From: Phytomonas francai
Taxonomy: Eukaryota; Euglenozoa; Kinetoplastea; Trypanosomatida; Trypanosomatidae
Assembly: GCA_001766655.1 (NCBI GenBank)
Contig: MJCC01000009.1
Location: 5,428 to 69,427 of the forward strand
Length of the DNA: 64,000 nt
Direction of reading: 5' to 3'
The notes beneath the pieces are model-generated. The model did no database searches. It saw only the letters and a program-made list of their open reading frames with translations, and was not told the origin of the DNA. Shown here one piece after another: positions 47,327-58,500 of this stretch; the first letter of the stretch is position 1, and the number at the start of each line of letters is the position of its first letter. Position numbers and translations under genes: made by a program.

Positions 47327-49132
47327 ATGACCGACATAGCCACAGAATGGGATAGCATGGCTCTGGATGCACGTATTCTAGAAGCCCTAAAGGATTTAAA
47401 GTGGAATGCACCCACCGCTGTGCAGGGAGCTTGTATTCCTTTAGCGCTCAAAGGCAAAGACGTCTCCATTCAATCACGCACTGGATCTGGGAAGACTGGC
47501 GCCTTCGTCATTCCCATTGCCCAAAGAATTATTACTCAGAGAGAGCAAAAAGCTTCCGCAAAAAGAGCAAGTAACCCAGTTGCGTTAATCATTGTTCCAT
47601 CTTTAGAGTTGTGCGAGCAAACTGTTGAAGTAATTACGTCCTTGCTGAAGTATGTTAAACCAAGAATTATCGTCGAAAATCTTGCGTCCGGGAGCACACC
47701 AACGGCTTCTCGGATTCAGTCTGCACATATACTCATAAGCACAGCAGCATTGCTTGCAAAGCTATGCAGGATTCGTGGGCTAACTGCCGAACATTTTCAA
47801 CATCTTCGCTATCTGGTTATTGATGAAGCTGACATGCTCGTGTCGATGGCTGAGACGTCTCTGCGCTCCATTCAGTCCCTATTGCCCAATGCTCTGCAAG
47901 TAATCTTGTCTTCGGCAACGCTGAACGAGGGCGTCGCTTCGATCAAGGGGCAGTTACTCCATAACCCCACCAACATAGTTTTGACCACTGAGGATGTTGA
48001 TAGCACACGGGAGCAGGATACGAGTGGACCAATTGTTGAGTCGCGTGTTATACTAAAGGACCCGCAAAGAAAAACGCTTCGTCAGTACTATTTAGTGGCC
48101 ACAGATGAGTGCCACCGACATACGCTGCTCTTTGCACTATATCGCATGGCCCTTATTAAAGGTAAGACGCTTATTTTTGTTGAGGAGGATGAAGACACGT
48201 ACCGCCTGCAGAGCTTTCTGGAGCAGCTTGGCGTAGCGACCCTCGTGTATGATGCTGGCCTGCCTGTGAATGTTCGCCTTGACACGCTGCGAAAATTTCA
48301 AATTGGATCAAAAGTCTCCACACTGGTTTGTACGGACAGCACCATTGAGAGTGCTGAGAAGCTTCAAATGTCGTTGGATGGCGACGACAACAATGAAAAG
48401 GCAACTATGAATGAGATCGAGTCGAGCACTAGGCGGAAGCGTCGACTCGGCAGCACTCTTAGTAAACTTGGTAACAACGGAGCCGGCGCAGACACCACTT
48501 CGGCCCTGCACCGCGGCATCGACTTCGCGCATGTACGTAATGTGATATTGTTTGACGGCGTCAATTCTCTTTCGCCTATTTCCCTTTCGCGATACACCCA
48601 CCGCATTGGCCGCGCCGCTCGCGGGGGTGAGGAGGGCCTGAGTATTACGTTCTTTACAGTCCCACAGGCCAAAAAGTATATTCATCCACTTCGCGATTAC
48701 TGCAAATCCAAAGGGAGCAATGTTGAGCCCTTTCGACAGATGCAACGTTCTGAGGCTTCTAAGCTTCAGTACCGTGTTGATAGCGTTTTGGCTAATACCA
48801 CGCGTACCTCCACCCGGAAGCTGCGTATAGCCACGGTAGCGGCTGAGCTCAGCCGCAGTTCCTACCTAGAGAATCACCTATGCCAAAAGGATACCGAGGC
48901 TCTCCAACGGGTTGTGAATCGTTGTGCGAAGAAGGTTAAAGTTGAGCGAGATTTGTTAGTCGTCCCAGACTATATGTCTCTGTCAAGTGTTGATGAAGTC
49001 AGTGATTATACGAAGCGTGTTCGGGCTGACCAGACAAGAGCTACCGCGTTCAAGAAGGTGACCCAAAAGAAAAGCGTTGACCCCCTTAAGGCGGTAGCAA
49101 ATAAGATACGATCAAATAAGAAGCACGAGTAA
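47327..49132 (+). CDS. DBP9: DEAD-box RNA helicase, DBP9/DDX56-like
   Basis: DBP9/DDX56 helicases act in nucleolar 60S subunit assembly. The 601-residue protein has all core motifs: Q motif region WNAPTAVQ, Walker A SRTGSGKT (about 48-55), IIVPSLELCEQ (motif Ia), VIDEADML (DEAD, about 165), SSATL (SAT), TLVCTDS (motif IV/V region) and HRIGRAARGG (motif VI). The DBP9-type features are a long insertion between motifs IV and V (TIESAEKLQ...RRKRRLG) and GIDFAHVRNVILFD. A basic C-terminal extension (about 460-601) ends in Lys-rich residues, typical of nucleolar helicases. The start is the ATG at 47327. Confidence 0.87.
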   Translation: MTDIATEWDSMALDARILEALKDLKWNAPTAVQGACIPLALKGKDVSIQSRTGSGKTGAFVIPIAQRIITQREQKASAKRASNPVALIIVPSLELCEQTVEVITSLLKYVKPRIIVENLASGSTPTASRIQSAHILISTAALLAKLCRIRGLTAEHFQHLRYLVIDEADMLVSMAETSLRSIQSLLPNALQVILSSATLNEGVASIKGQLLHNPTNIVLTTEDVDSTREQDTSGPIVESRVILKDPQRKTLRQYYLVATDECHRHTLLFALYRMALIKGKTLIFVEEDEDTYRLQSFLEQLGVATLVYDAGLPVNVRLDTLRKFQIGSKVSTLVCTDSTIESAEKLQMSLDGDDNNEKATMNEIESSTRRKRRLGSTLSKLGNNGAGADTTSALHRGIDFAHVRNVILFDGVNSLSPISLSRYTHRIGRAARGGEEGLSITFFTVPQAKKYIHPLRDYCKSKGSNVEPFRQMQRSEASKLQYRVDSVLANTTRTSTRKLRIATVAAELSRSSYLENHLCQKDTEALQRVVNRCAKKVKVERDLLVVPDYMSLSSVDEVSDYTKRVRADQTRATAFKKVTQKKSVDPLKAVANKIRSNKKHE

Positions 49133-49520
49133 ATTATAGCAACACTAATTTGCCGATAATTTGTAAGACTGAAGAATACCCATATATTGATATATATGGG
49201 TGTATTTAATTTTTATTAAAAAATGCGAATAATAAATTTTGGAACCTTTCATGCTATTAGACGACTGGGCCCATCCTAAATGCCGTGGATAATATTAATA
49301 CTCTAGGTTAATATAGCCTCCCATTCGATGCAAATTAGGAAACGCAAACATGCTGCAAGGGGTAGTAGAATCATCCATTCTTTGAGGTCTTTATAGACTT
49401 CCATTCTTTGATTTTACAGTATTAGATACAGAGCCACCAGTTTTGTTTATTTTTTAATATTCAAAAGCAAGTCCACACGCTGAGTTATTTCAATTTGGTC
49501 GTTTCATTGCACTGGTTTTC
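49133..49520. other. 388-base intergenic stretch with hairpin
   Basis: It contains a perfect 10-bp inverted repeat at 49178-49201 just after the helicase stop, then AT-rich sequence with a T/C tract before 49521. Confidence 0.55.
49178..49201. repeat. Perfect 10-bp inverted repeat with 4-base loop
   Basis: ACCCATATAT, loop TGAT, ATATATGGGT. It lies 46 bases past the DBP9-like stop, so it is in the 3' UTR or processing region. Confidence 0.85.
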
Positions 49521-52500
49521 ATGACGGATGCTTCTCCTGTAAACCGCTACTTGCTTTTTGAGCGGTGCAGTGATTTCCAGACAAATGACAAAATCTGTTA
49601 CGCGTTGAATAATGAACTTTCAGGTGGAAATGAAGCCGGTGTCAAACCGTCTCAGAACCTCGGCCTCAATTCTCACCTTTTGGTACGCAATTTAGAAGAC
49701 CTAAAGCGATTAGTGTTACATGGTGAGCTAAATACTCTTGCTTCCCCAAGCACCGATACTACACCAAAGGGCCCTCCGATATTTATGGAGCCCTCAACAA
49801 AGTCTTTGTGTTCCAATCAACTTGGAGAGTCTGCTTTTAGGGTTGATGAGCCTTGTTCAGATCTTCTAGACGCCACCGAGGGCTGGGATACGACTGCGTG
49901 GGATAGTCTTGAGGAGTACGTGGACAGTTGGTGTTGGCCCATCGAGGTCTTGTACCAGAATTACAACCTGTGCCTTGCCATTGACTTCGGGCGCCAGACC
50001 TTTGACATGTGTCGAAACGGTTCTGTATTTGCTGACCGCATTCCCATCATTGTGGATTCGCTTCTCCAGGTTATCAAGGTCACGCTCGAGACTCGTGAGC
50101 GGGATACCAGCGTGCTCACAAAATGGATTGCCTCGAACGTCAAAGATGAGAAAACCAAACAGGTAGCACTTCGGCAGTTGTGGAATCCGAAGATTTCGTT
50201 AACAATTTTACTCTTGAATGTCCCTAAGATACCACAGATTGAGATCCCTTTCACCCCGGCTTCAGATCTTGCCTCAGATAAGGATGGAGAGATTGAAGAC
50301 GATTCCTGTTCAAACCGGAAAAAGACGGTAACTTTGTTTCCCGTAGATACTTCACCTTTTTTGGTCCTAAATACTCAGAACACTGTTGATGGGTCGGAAA
50401 CGTGTTCTAGCGTTCCGTTTCTTAATATTAATGATGTTCGTCTCGTGCTTGAGGATGACACCTTTATGAGTAGGTTGCGCGATACCTTATTTATGTACGA
50501 AAGTGCATACCGCGATAAGGCACGCAATTGGACCGACTCAAATCTGTCTAGTTCATTGGAGTATCTCATCCGCCTTGCTCCAGAGGCTTCCAGGGAATGC
50601 TACAGCGTGCTATTCGTCACGAATACTTCCCCAATGAGCTGCTCTGAGTCTCTTTCTTTTTTTGAAGGTATGGTGCGTCGCAAGAACCTTATCTTATCTG
50701 TTGTTACTCTTAACTTTCAGTATACCTTTGATACACCGCAGCTTAGTCCGCTTGCGCATTTTATTTCATCTATAGGTGGTTTTTTGGTGAATATCTACTA
50801 CTGGCTAGCTCTTTCCTCGCAACGCACTAATTCTGACTGGTGTCACCGCTTTGAGGGAACTCGTTGCCTTGCTCAACAGCTTTTTGTTCAGTTGATACGT
50901 CGTTTCCCAGTGTCTCTCTATGGTGTTGCGGAGCGCCATCCATTCAATGAGTTTGTGGATCGTATCCCGCTGGCTAACTCCGATTGGGATTTGGAGGACC
51001 TTGTGCTTAGTCGCTGTGCCACACGGAATACGCTTCGCGCAGTGGCTGCGGCTCGCTTCAATGAGGGGTGGTCCGTGTTGATGAGTTACAAAGACGAGCT
51101 AACACCCTCACATCTTTTTGCATCTTATCATCACTATACCTATCGCGGCGTGCTTACTCTGAACTACGAAATGGATATTAATTATCCTTTGATGTACCGA
51201 CGCATGTTTGTCACCGGTACTAAACTCCTTGTAGAGGACTTTCTTGGGGCCCAATGTGAAGAATCAGGCACGGTGTCCATGGGCAAAGCGAGTGACAATT
51301 GTCTATTGTATTTGAACTTACTACGTCACCAAGTGTCTTGCTGGATGCGTGCAGAGAAGCTAATGCTGAAGCTCTTGGATTTCAGTCCCACTGCTGCTGT
51401 AAATGCTTCGCTGTCGGAGGAACTGGCTTCATTCTCATCCGCCGATGGTGTCGCTATGGAATGGCACAACGTCAGTGTCGTGAGCTCAATGGGCATGTTC
51501 CTACGCTACGAGGATATTCCTTCTCATCTTTTCCAACTTCTCGCGCGCACTATTGTACCTTCTGTGTCGCCGGTTTCAGCATTTTCAGCCAGCAGGGCTA
51601 TACTGAAATCCTCAATGCTCAGGATGCATCACATGATAGGGAAAGAAGAAGACTTCATATTCCTGAGTAAAGAAACCGCCAGTATTCCCTTGTATATTGT
51701 TCAGTTTTTCCACATAAAAGATTCTTCAAATGCCGAGTTTATGCTTGCGTCGGGGTTTGAGTGTCGAGTGAGCTTTTTTTCGTGTAATGTGATTCGACAA
51801 CGTGAGGTGCTGTCAGATCTTATTGACACCATCACCGGAACTCCAAATGCTATGCTCGCGGTTAGCGTTTCCAAAACAACTGAAAAACCGCGCAGCTCAT
51901 CAGAGATGGCCATTCATCAATCCTTCCACTCATCGCTCCCAACACCACCCGTTGCGTCGCTGACATCGTCTTTGCTTGGACGGCTAGCTGTATCAATGTC
52001 TCTATCAAGCGTCAATCGACAAGCTCTACTTGTCTCTTTAATGGCTATATCCCCTCGCCCACTGGTATTGCTTCCATTTTGTATCGAAAACCGTATGCTT
52101 GCAAATCCTCACGCATTCTCTGAGCCGAAACTCGGCGCTAAAGGTTCACCTTCCTCTTTGTCTGCATTGTCTTCGAAACTGAAGCTGTCTTCGACACTGT
52201 CTGCCCAAAGGGCGTTGTTCACCCCTTATGTTATCACACCTTGGGTTTTATCAAAAACACTGCGCGTACGGTTGGTATTTTCTTGCTCCGAGGTATACCC
52301 TCATACTATGCACGAGGCTTTTGTTTTTCTTGTGATGCGACGCTTGCGTGAGGGATTCGAGTTATTGCTTTGCCACACTAATGCGCTAAAGGCTGTATTA
52401 CAGATTGAGAAACATGATTCCGTAGTTGTGTTTGACATCATAACGGTATTCGAGCAACACTACCTGACCGTGAGCCGTCTGGTTACCCCATACAAACATT

Positions 52501-55500
52501 CATCCAGAGCTGAAGCCAGACAGGGCATACAAGAAGACCTCCGTATTATTACTACGCTACACACCTTCAAGGCTTTCTCAAGTCTTCAGCAAAGCAATGG
52601 GAGACACACCATGGTGTCACGAGAGCCTGTGCGGCAGGGGGTGACAACAATTAATACTTGCACAGAGCTCCTGCTGGGGTATCTGCAACCTTCTCATACT
52701 CAGTTCCTCGAACTGCCGTCAGCACCATCATTAGGTAGCAAAGGTTGCCAAGAGTTGCGCGAAAAGTTAGTTTATCTCATTGGTGCTCTTGGCGATCACC
52801 ACGCCCGTCTCACAACTGGATCACTTCGGGACGATTTTCCCCAGTCCCTTTCCTCATCCTCTACTGATCTAGCCATTATGGGTGAGACCAAGGTTCTCGT
52901 TGCAGTATTGCACCCCATCCGTTATCAAACCATTACATTTGTGCTGATTCTTGAAAATGATACCCCGGATGGGGCGGAAACATGCCTTGTAAAGGTTGCG
53001 TTGACCTCCTTAAGTGCTGATGTGTTGCGTTACGGCCTTATGGATCGGTATGGGCTAGAACCAGTGCGGAAGGATCTCGGCCGTCTGCCAGATTGCATCA
53101 TGGATCGAGCCGTTCTTCAATCCTTGCGCGAAATGCTCACGAGTTATGCCAGCATCTTTGTTTTTCGCCAGCTCACAGCTGTCATTCAAAGGAAAGCAAT
53201 GACTGAGTACAGCGAGAAACCGTTGTTGGAAGATATTCACAAGCGGCTGGGGGCTTTAGATAGTTATGCAGCTGAAATGGATGTATCACACCTTCTTTAC
53301 GCTATCCAATATCAGTGTGGTGCGGAGTATTCTGATGAAAGATTGATAACAACATTGACGGAGCTTGTAGCGCAACAGGCCCACGTTTTCCGTTCCGACC
53401 CCTTTCTTTTTTTCCCAGCCGTTCTTGATGAGCAGGCACAAGGTAGGGGCAACACCGGACATACAGGCAGCCTTTTTCCTTCAGAATCCAACACCAAATG
53501 TGAAACATTTCTAAGCGAGATTCCCATTGTTCTTAAGATCGAGGCCTTATCAGCATCGAACCTGCAGACCGATGCAAGTCAGGTTGATGATGGTACTGCC
53601 GCCTCTGCGACTGAGATCGGTGGGACGACAGATACTCAGCATTTCTGGGTATCTTGTGATCATCTACCGACGGGGAACAGTGACGGGGTCGCATCCGTTG
53701 AAAATTGCACGGAGATCGATTCTCTTCCATGCTACTCTTTGAAATTGCGCATCTTTTTCAAGACTGTCCCACTTGAAATGCTGGATTTGTGCAAGGATTG
53801 TGACTTTCAGCCCCCGCCAGCGACCGTTTGTAGTACCCTTCGTAGATTTATTTACAAGCAAATTTCTCAGAAGGGACCATCGAAAACGGCATGGGGGCTG
53901 AGTAATGTTGCCAATGCAGCCCCCCCAGCTCATTCTGAGAAACGTATTGCAGAAGATATCTTTCAAACCATTGAAATTAGCAATCATCAAGCATCGGAGA
54001 CCTACTTCAAGGAGTCTCAACCCATTTCAGGGTTGCCGGAAATCCTTGAGAAGAGTTTGTGCAGCATTAGTGATGATCTCATACGGCGAATTGCGCTGTA
54101 TGCCCTCCACACCAGCTTTGATTCGAGTCCCTTCAAGCAACTTGAGGCAATTATTAATTCCCATCGCGCAGGCCCAGAGGAAGGTGCCGGCGCGCCTCCG
54201 GGCGAAAAGTGCGCCAGCGATACTGCAAGTGCTCGCACGAATGATGAGCCTTGCTCTGGGGAGCACAGCCTCCTAGATTGCCTATCCCATAATGACCCCT
54301 CTGTATGGCCACAAATTTCTACACTTTCTGGCATGCCTATGTTGCTCAACACTGTGGTGAAACCTGCTCTGCTTAGTTCCACATGCTTTCAAACTGTTGT
54401 GTTCCCTGTCGAGTTCACGCAGCAAGCGACAACGCACCGCAGCGTAGATCCTGTCAAGGCCGCTGTGGATGCTTTTCGGCTTTGTGTGGATGAAGACCAC
54501 ATGTGTGTTCTATCATCCAGAGAGTTTTCCTACGTATTCATCCCAAACCACTTCTTCTTTGGCCACCGCTGGATTATGGTGCATCTTGAATTGCATACTT
54601 GTGGTTGGTACTCACATCGGGCGACGATTCTGTGCTACGATAAGCTTGCTTCAACGTTGGCAAGTTGCGTCGCAAGAAATTTCAGTCAGCAATTGCGGGA
54701 TCACATTTGCAAGAAAATAGTGAAGATCAGTCAATTACACCTACTGAAGCAGCTCCGCGATACACAGTACGCCAATGCGGAGCTAATCCCGCTGCGCTGG
54801 GGAGATCAGTTCGACAGTAGGGCAGACCATTACAATACCGCTGAGAATGAGCCCCCCGCGCGCGCAGAGGCTACTAGCGCCGCATCGACTTCCTTCTGCT
54901 TGCGCGGCCAGAATATTTTGGAAATTCCTATTTACTACAAACTGCAGCATCAATGCAAAAAAATTCTTTCTTGCATTTCCAGCAACAGTTCACGACTAGA
55001 GTTGATCACTATATTTAACCGCGAACAATGCTTTATGATAGCGGATGATGACGAAGGTGACACGTTTCACTACATTCGGATTGTTTTCGTTAAGGATGTG
55101 CCACACAGTGTCTCCCCCACCTCGTTGCCACCGCGGCTGTTTGCTTCTGATCGTTGCCCGCTTCTCGTTGTGCAACTCTTCACTGCAAGCACAAACGCGT
55201 CTATTGATCGACCCCTTCAAAAATTGCAGGACTTTTGCTATTTTCTGGCCGTACAGGAACTTCAGGGGCACCTCAGCTATGTTCAGCAGAAACAGATATC
55301 CTTCAACGACCTTGTTTTTCTGCTGAATCAACCCTTGGAGCCGCTTGTTATTGACTTAAAAGCACTCCCGTACGATTCTGAACGTGGACAGGACGAAAGG
55401 GCTAATGTGGAATTTGTGGCCGCACTTCTATTTCTCAACCTCCGTGAGAACAAGTTTAAGCATTTTGAGGTGCAAACCAAGGAGCAGTCTCACGCAACGA

Positions 55501-58500
55501 GCACTTTTATGGAGCACTACAATCTCGAAGGGGGGATCAAACAGAGTACTGTGTCGGCAAGAACGATGTCCACCACAGCTGCGGTTCCCTTTCAGGAGTC
55601 GACCTCTACACTTATCTCTGAAACGACCTCTGAATATGAGAAGAAGCCCGTTCCCCTGAATGATCGAGTTCTACGCTTCGTCCGGATCATAGACGGGCTT
55701 ACCGATGTCCTAGTTTCATGTGCAGTCTGCCTAAGGAGCTCAAATCCGGATACCATTATTATTGAGCGTTACTTAACCAAAATCCCATCCAAACGCTATC
55801 TTGATAGCAACCTAGAAGATGGGATCCTGAAGCAACTTAATGAGTGTGTGGCCACCACAATAGCACAGCTTTCATTTCATATTCTTTCAGAAAAATTTGG
55901 TGTCTTTGAACTCTCAGATGCTTTGCATACCACAGAGCTGCTTATGAGCGTGCCCATGAATGCTCCTCTTCGGGATACATTCATGCTTCGATATGAGTTC
56001 TTTTCACTTGATGAGGCCAACCCAGCTCTGTATCCATATCTTATTGAGCGCTTATGTGGAGCTCTCGAGCCTTATCAGCCGCGATGCTGTGAAAAAAAAG
56101 GCACCTGGTTTGCCTCAGCCACGCAGCCGGTTTATAGCTTTCCCTGGAAGTGGATAGAGGCACATCAGAATGATCCTCTTTTAGATGAAACAGAAGTATT
56201 CATCTTATGTGGCTACACAATTCTTGAAGACGAGGGTGCCACAAAGTCTGAGCTCCGGCCGGTGCGTGTCGTGCCATACTCACCGGCGGATCTGCCCATT
56301 ACCACTACCACGGTCGAGGAGGCAAATGCGGTAGCTCTTGAGAAGCATGGACTAGCGCACCAGTCCACCATGCGCTGGCGCATTCTTGTGAGGGTATCTC
56401 TATTAAAAGGAATTTCTGTTTGCCTTTTTAATTTGCAGGATTCAGAGTTTATTATTCGATTAATGAGCTATGTATTAGAGGAAATTTTAGATAAGTCGGC
56501 ATTGCTGGATACCATCCTTATGCAGCGTCTGGGATATGCGATGCCCTCTGCCTTTACAGGGGCCGATTTGATGCAGCAATTCCGCAACGAACTGTCCAAA
56601 ACTTTCTGGAAGAAGCCCATGCTGATTTATAACGAAAGCTCTAGGCGCCATCCAAATAATGATCGCTTTCGATCCCATCACGATTTTGTCGATGACCCTC
56701 TCTGGATTGTCGTGGAAGGTTTATGCAACCGCGGGTTATTCGTCAATCTCACCTTTTCTCTTGAGGATGCGATCAAAGTGTTATACGATGACACCACTCT
56801 TTACTCCCTAGGGGATTGTGAGCGCATCCTGTTTCAGTACCTCGAAAGCAACCTCCTTCTGGAGGAAAGCGCGAATACCTTACAGCCGCAGCTACCTCTT
56901 CTTCACATATTGCATCCTAGGGAACCGAACGTCCGCTCTATAGTTTGCCGTTTAGCTGTTTCCAACTACGTGCCGGAGGATGCCCTCGCCGCGTGCAACT
57001 ACCGCCGCCATTTCATAACTGCCCGTACCGATGTTGAGGCGCAGAGCACTCGCTCCAGTATTGCTGAGATTCTTTTCCGTTGCGACGCGCTTTGGCGGTT
57101 GGGGCCGCAAAACAACGTTATTGAGCTGGCCAAATCTGTTATTATGCTTCTTATGAAAAGTAAACAGGTGTTTGGCTCTCGCGTGCCTGACTTCCTATTG
57201 CGTCGGGAGCATTGGAGCCCGGAAAATGACGTGTTGGATACGGCTTTGCCAGCTCCCTCGCAGCAGAACACGAGTTACTCCTACCCCGTGAATATAGCAT
57301 TGTGGACTTATATGCGCCACTTGCAGAAGCTTTACCCCTCGATGTGCATTATTGACCTGGACCCCAACGATGCGGCTATTGCCTCCGATCCAGTTTTGTT
57401 AAACCGCCTGTGTTGTCGGTACGGAAAGGTCACATTTCATGATGGTGAAGTGGTGTGCTTCACCCCGCACCTGTATTATGCTGTTATTCCTTTCATTGAC
57501 CTCCTCCGTTGCCGATGCATTTCAAAATACCACAAGTCACTTCTTGCTCTGTGGAGCAGCAATGACGCTACCGTCGCGCCTATTGCATCATCGGGGCTTT
57601 TCGTCGTGGAAGTCGGGCTCCAAGTGGCGCATTATGCCCTCGACTTTTTCGTTATTAACGGCAGTAGCATCCCATCGAGTGTAACAGCTATGGTAGCTAC
57701 GACCTTTAAGGAGAGCCTTATCTTTGACAGCATCATATACGACACCTCCGTTCGGTACTTCTTACAGTGCTGTGCATTTCGCGCTGCAGTGTTGCCGGCA
57801 CACCAGGACATGGCGACTGCCGTGGCCAACCTCGTTCGTTACTATCCCTCTCCACCCCCCAAGAGCACGAACATCTCTGTGGCCTACCACATCACAGATC
57901 CACGCCTTGTACATCTGAGAACCCTGAGATCAAACGGAAAGCAACGCCATGATGGGGCTCGCGCTGGAGCGCCGACCCACGCCACGAGCCAGCGCGCCTT
58001 CATGGTATTGCAGCCCGAGAAGGGACAGACCCTCTGCCAGGGGGGAGACCCTCGGAGGCGCTACCTTTACAGCGGGCTGATCCACTGGGACACCGCTCAA
58101 CTCTTCGTGTTTATAACCACCGAGGAGGAGGGGGTCGAGACCACCGTGAAGCGACGCCACGTCAGGGACATCGGTGTGCTCGTCACGGATGCAAAGCGGC
58201 TACTGCTTCAGCAGTTATTGGAGAGCACCCAACAGGAGAGGATCGACTCTGCATGGGACAGATTTCTGTTCAAGCCAGATGACTTCCTACCCAAATCCAC
58301 GGATTATGATGAGTATGAGCTGATCCTGCAACACTCTCAAAGGGTCGTTGCGTCTTCCCACGAACCCTTATTGCAAGGCTTACTGAAATCAATTGTGCTT
58401 TCCCAGGATCTTGAGGCGCTTCCTTATGTGTGTCGGAGATCCTTTCCCGACCATGTGTTGCGGGTGCTCTGGAGGCCCATCACTCCAGAGAAAGAACCTT

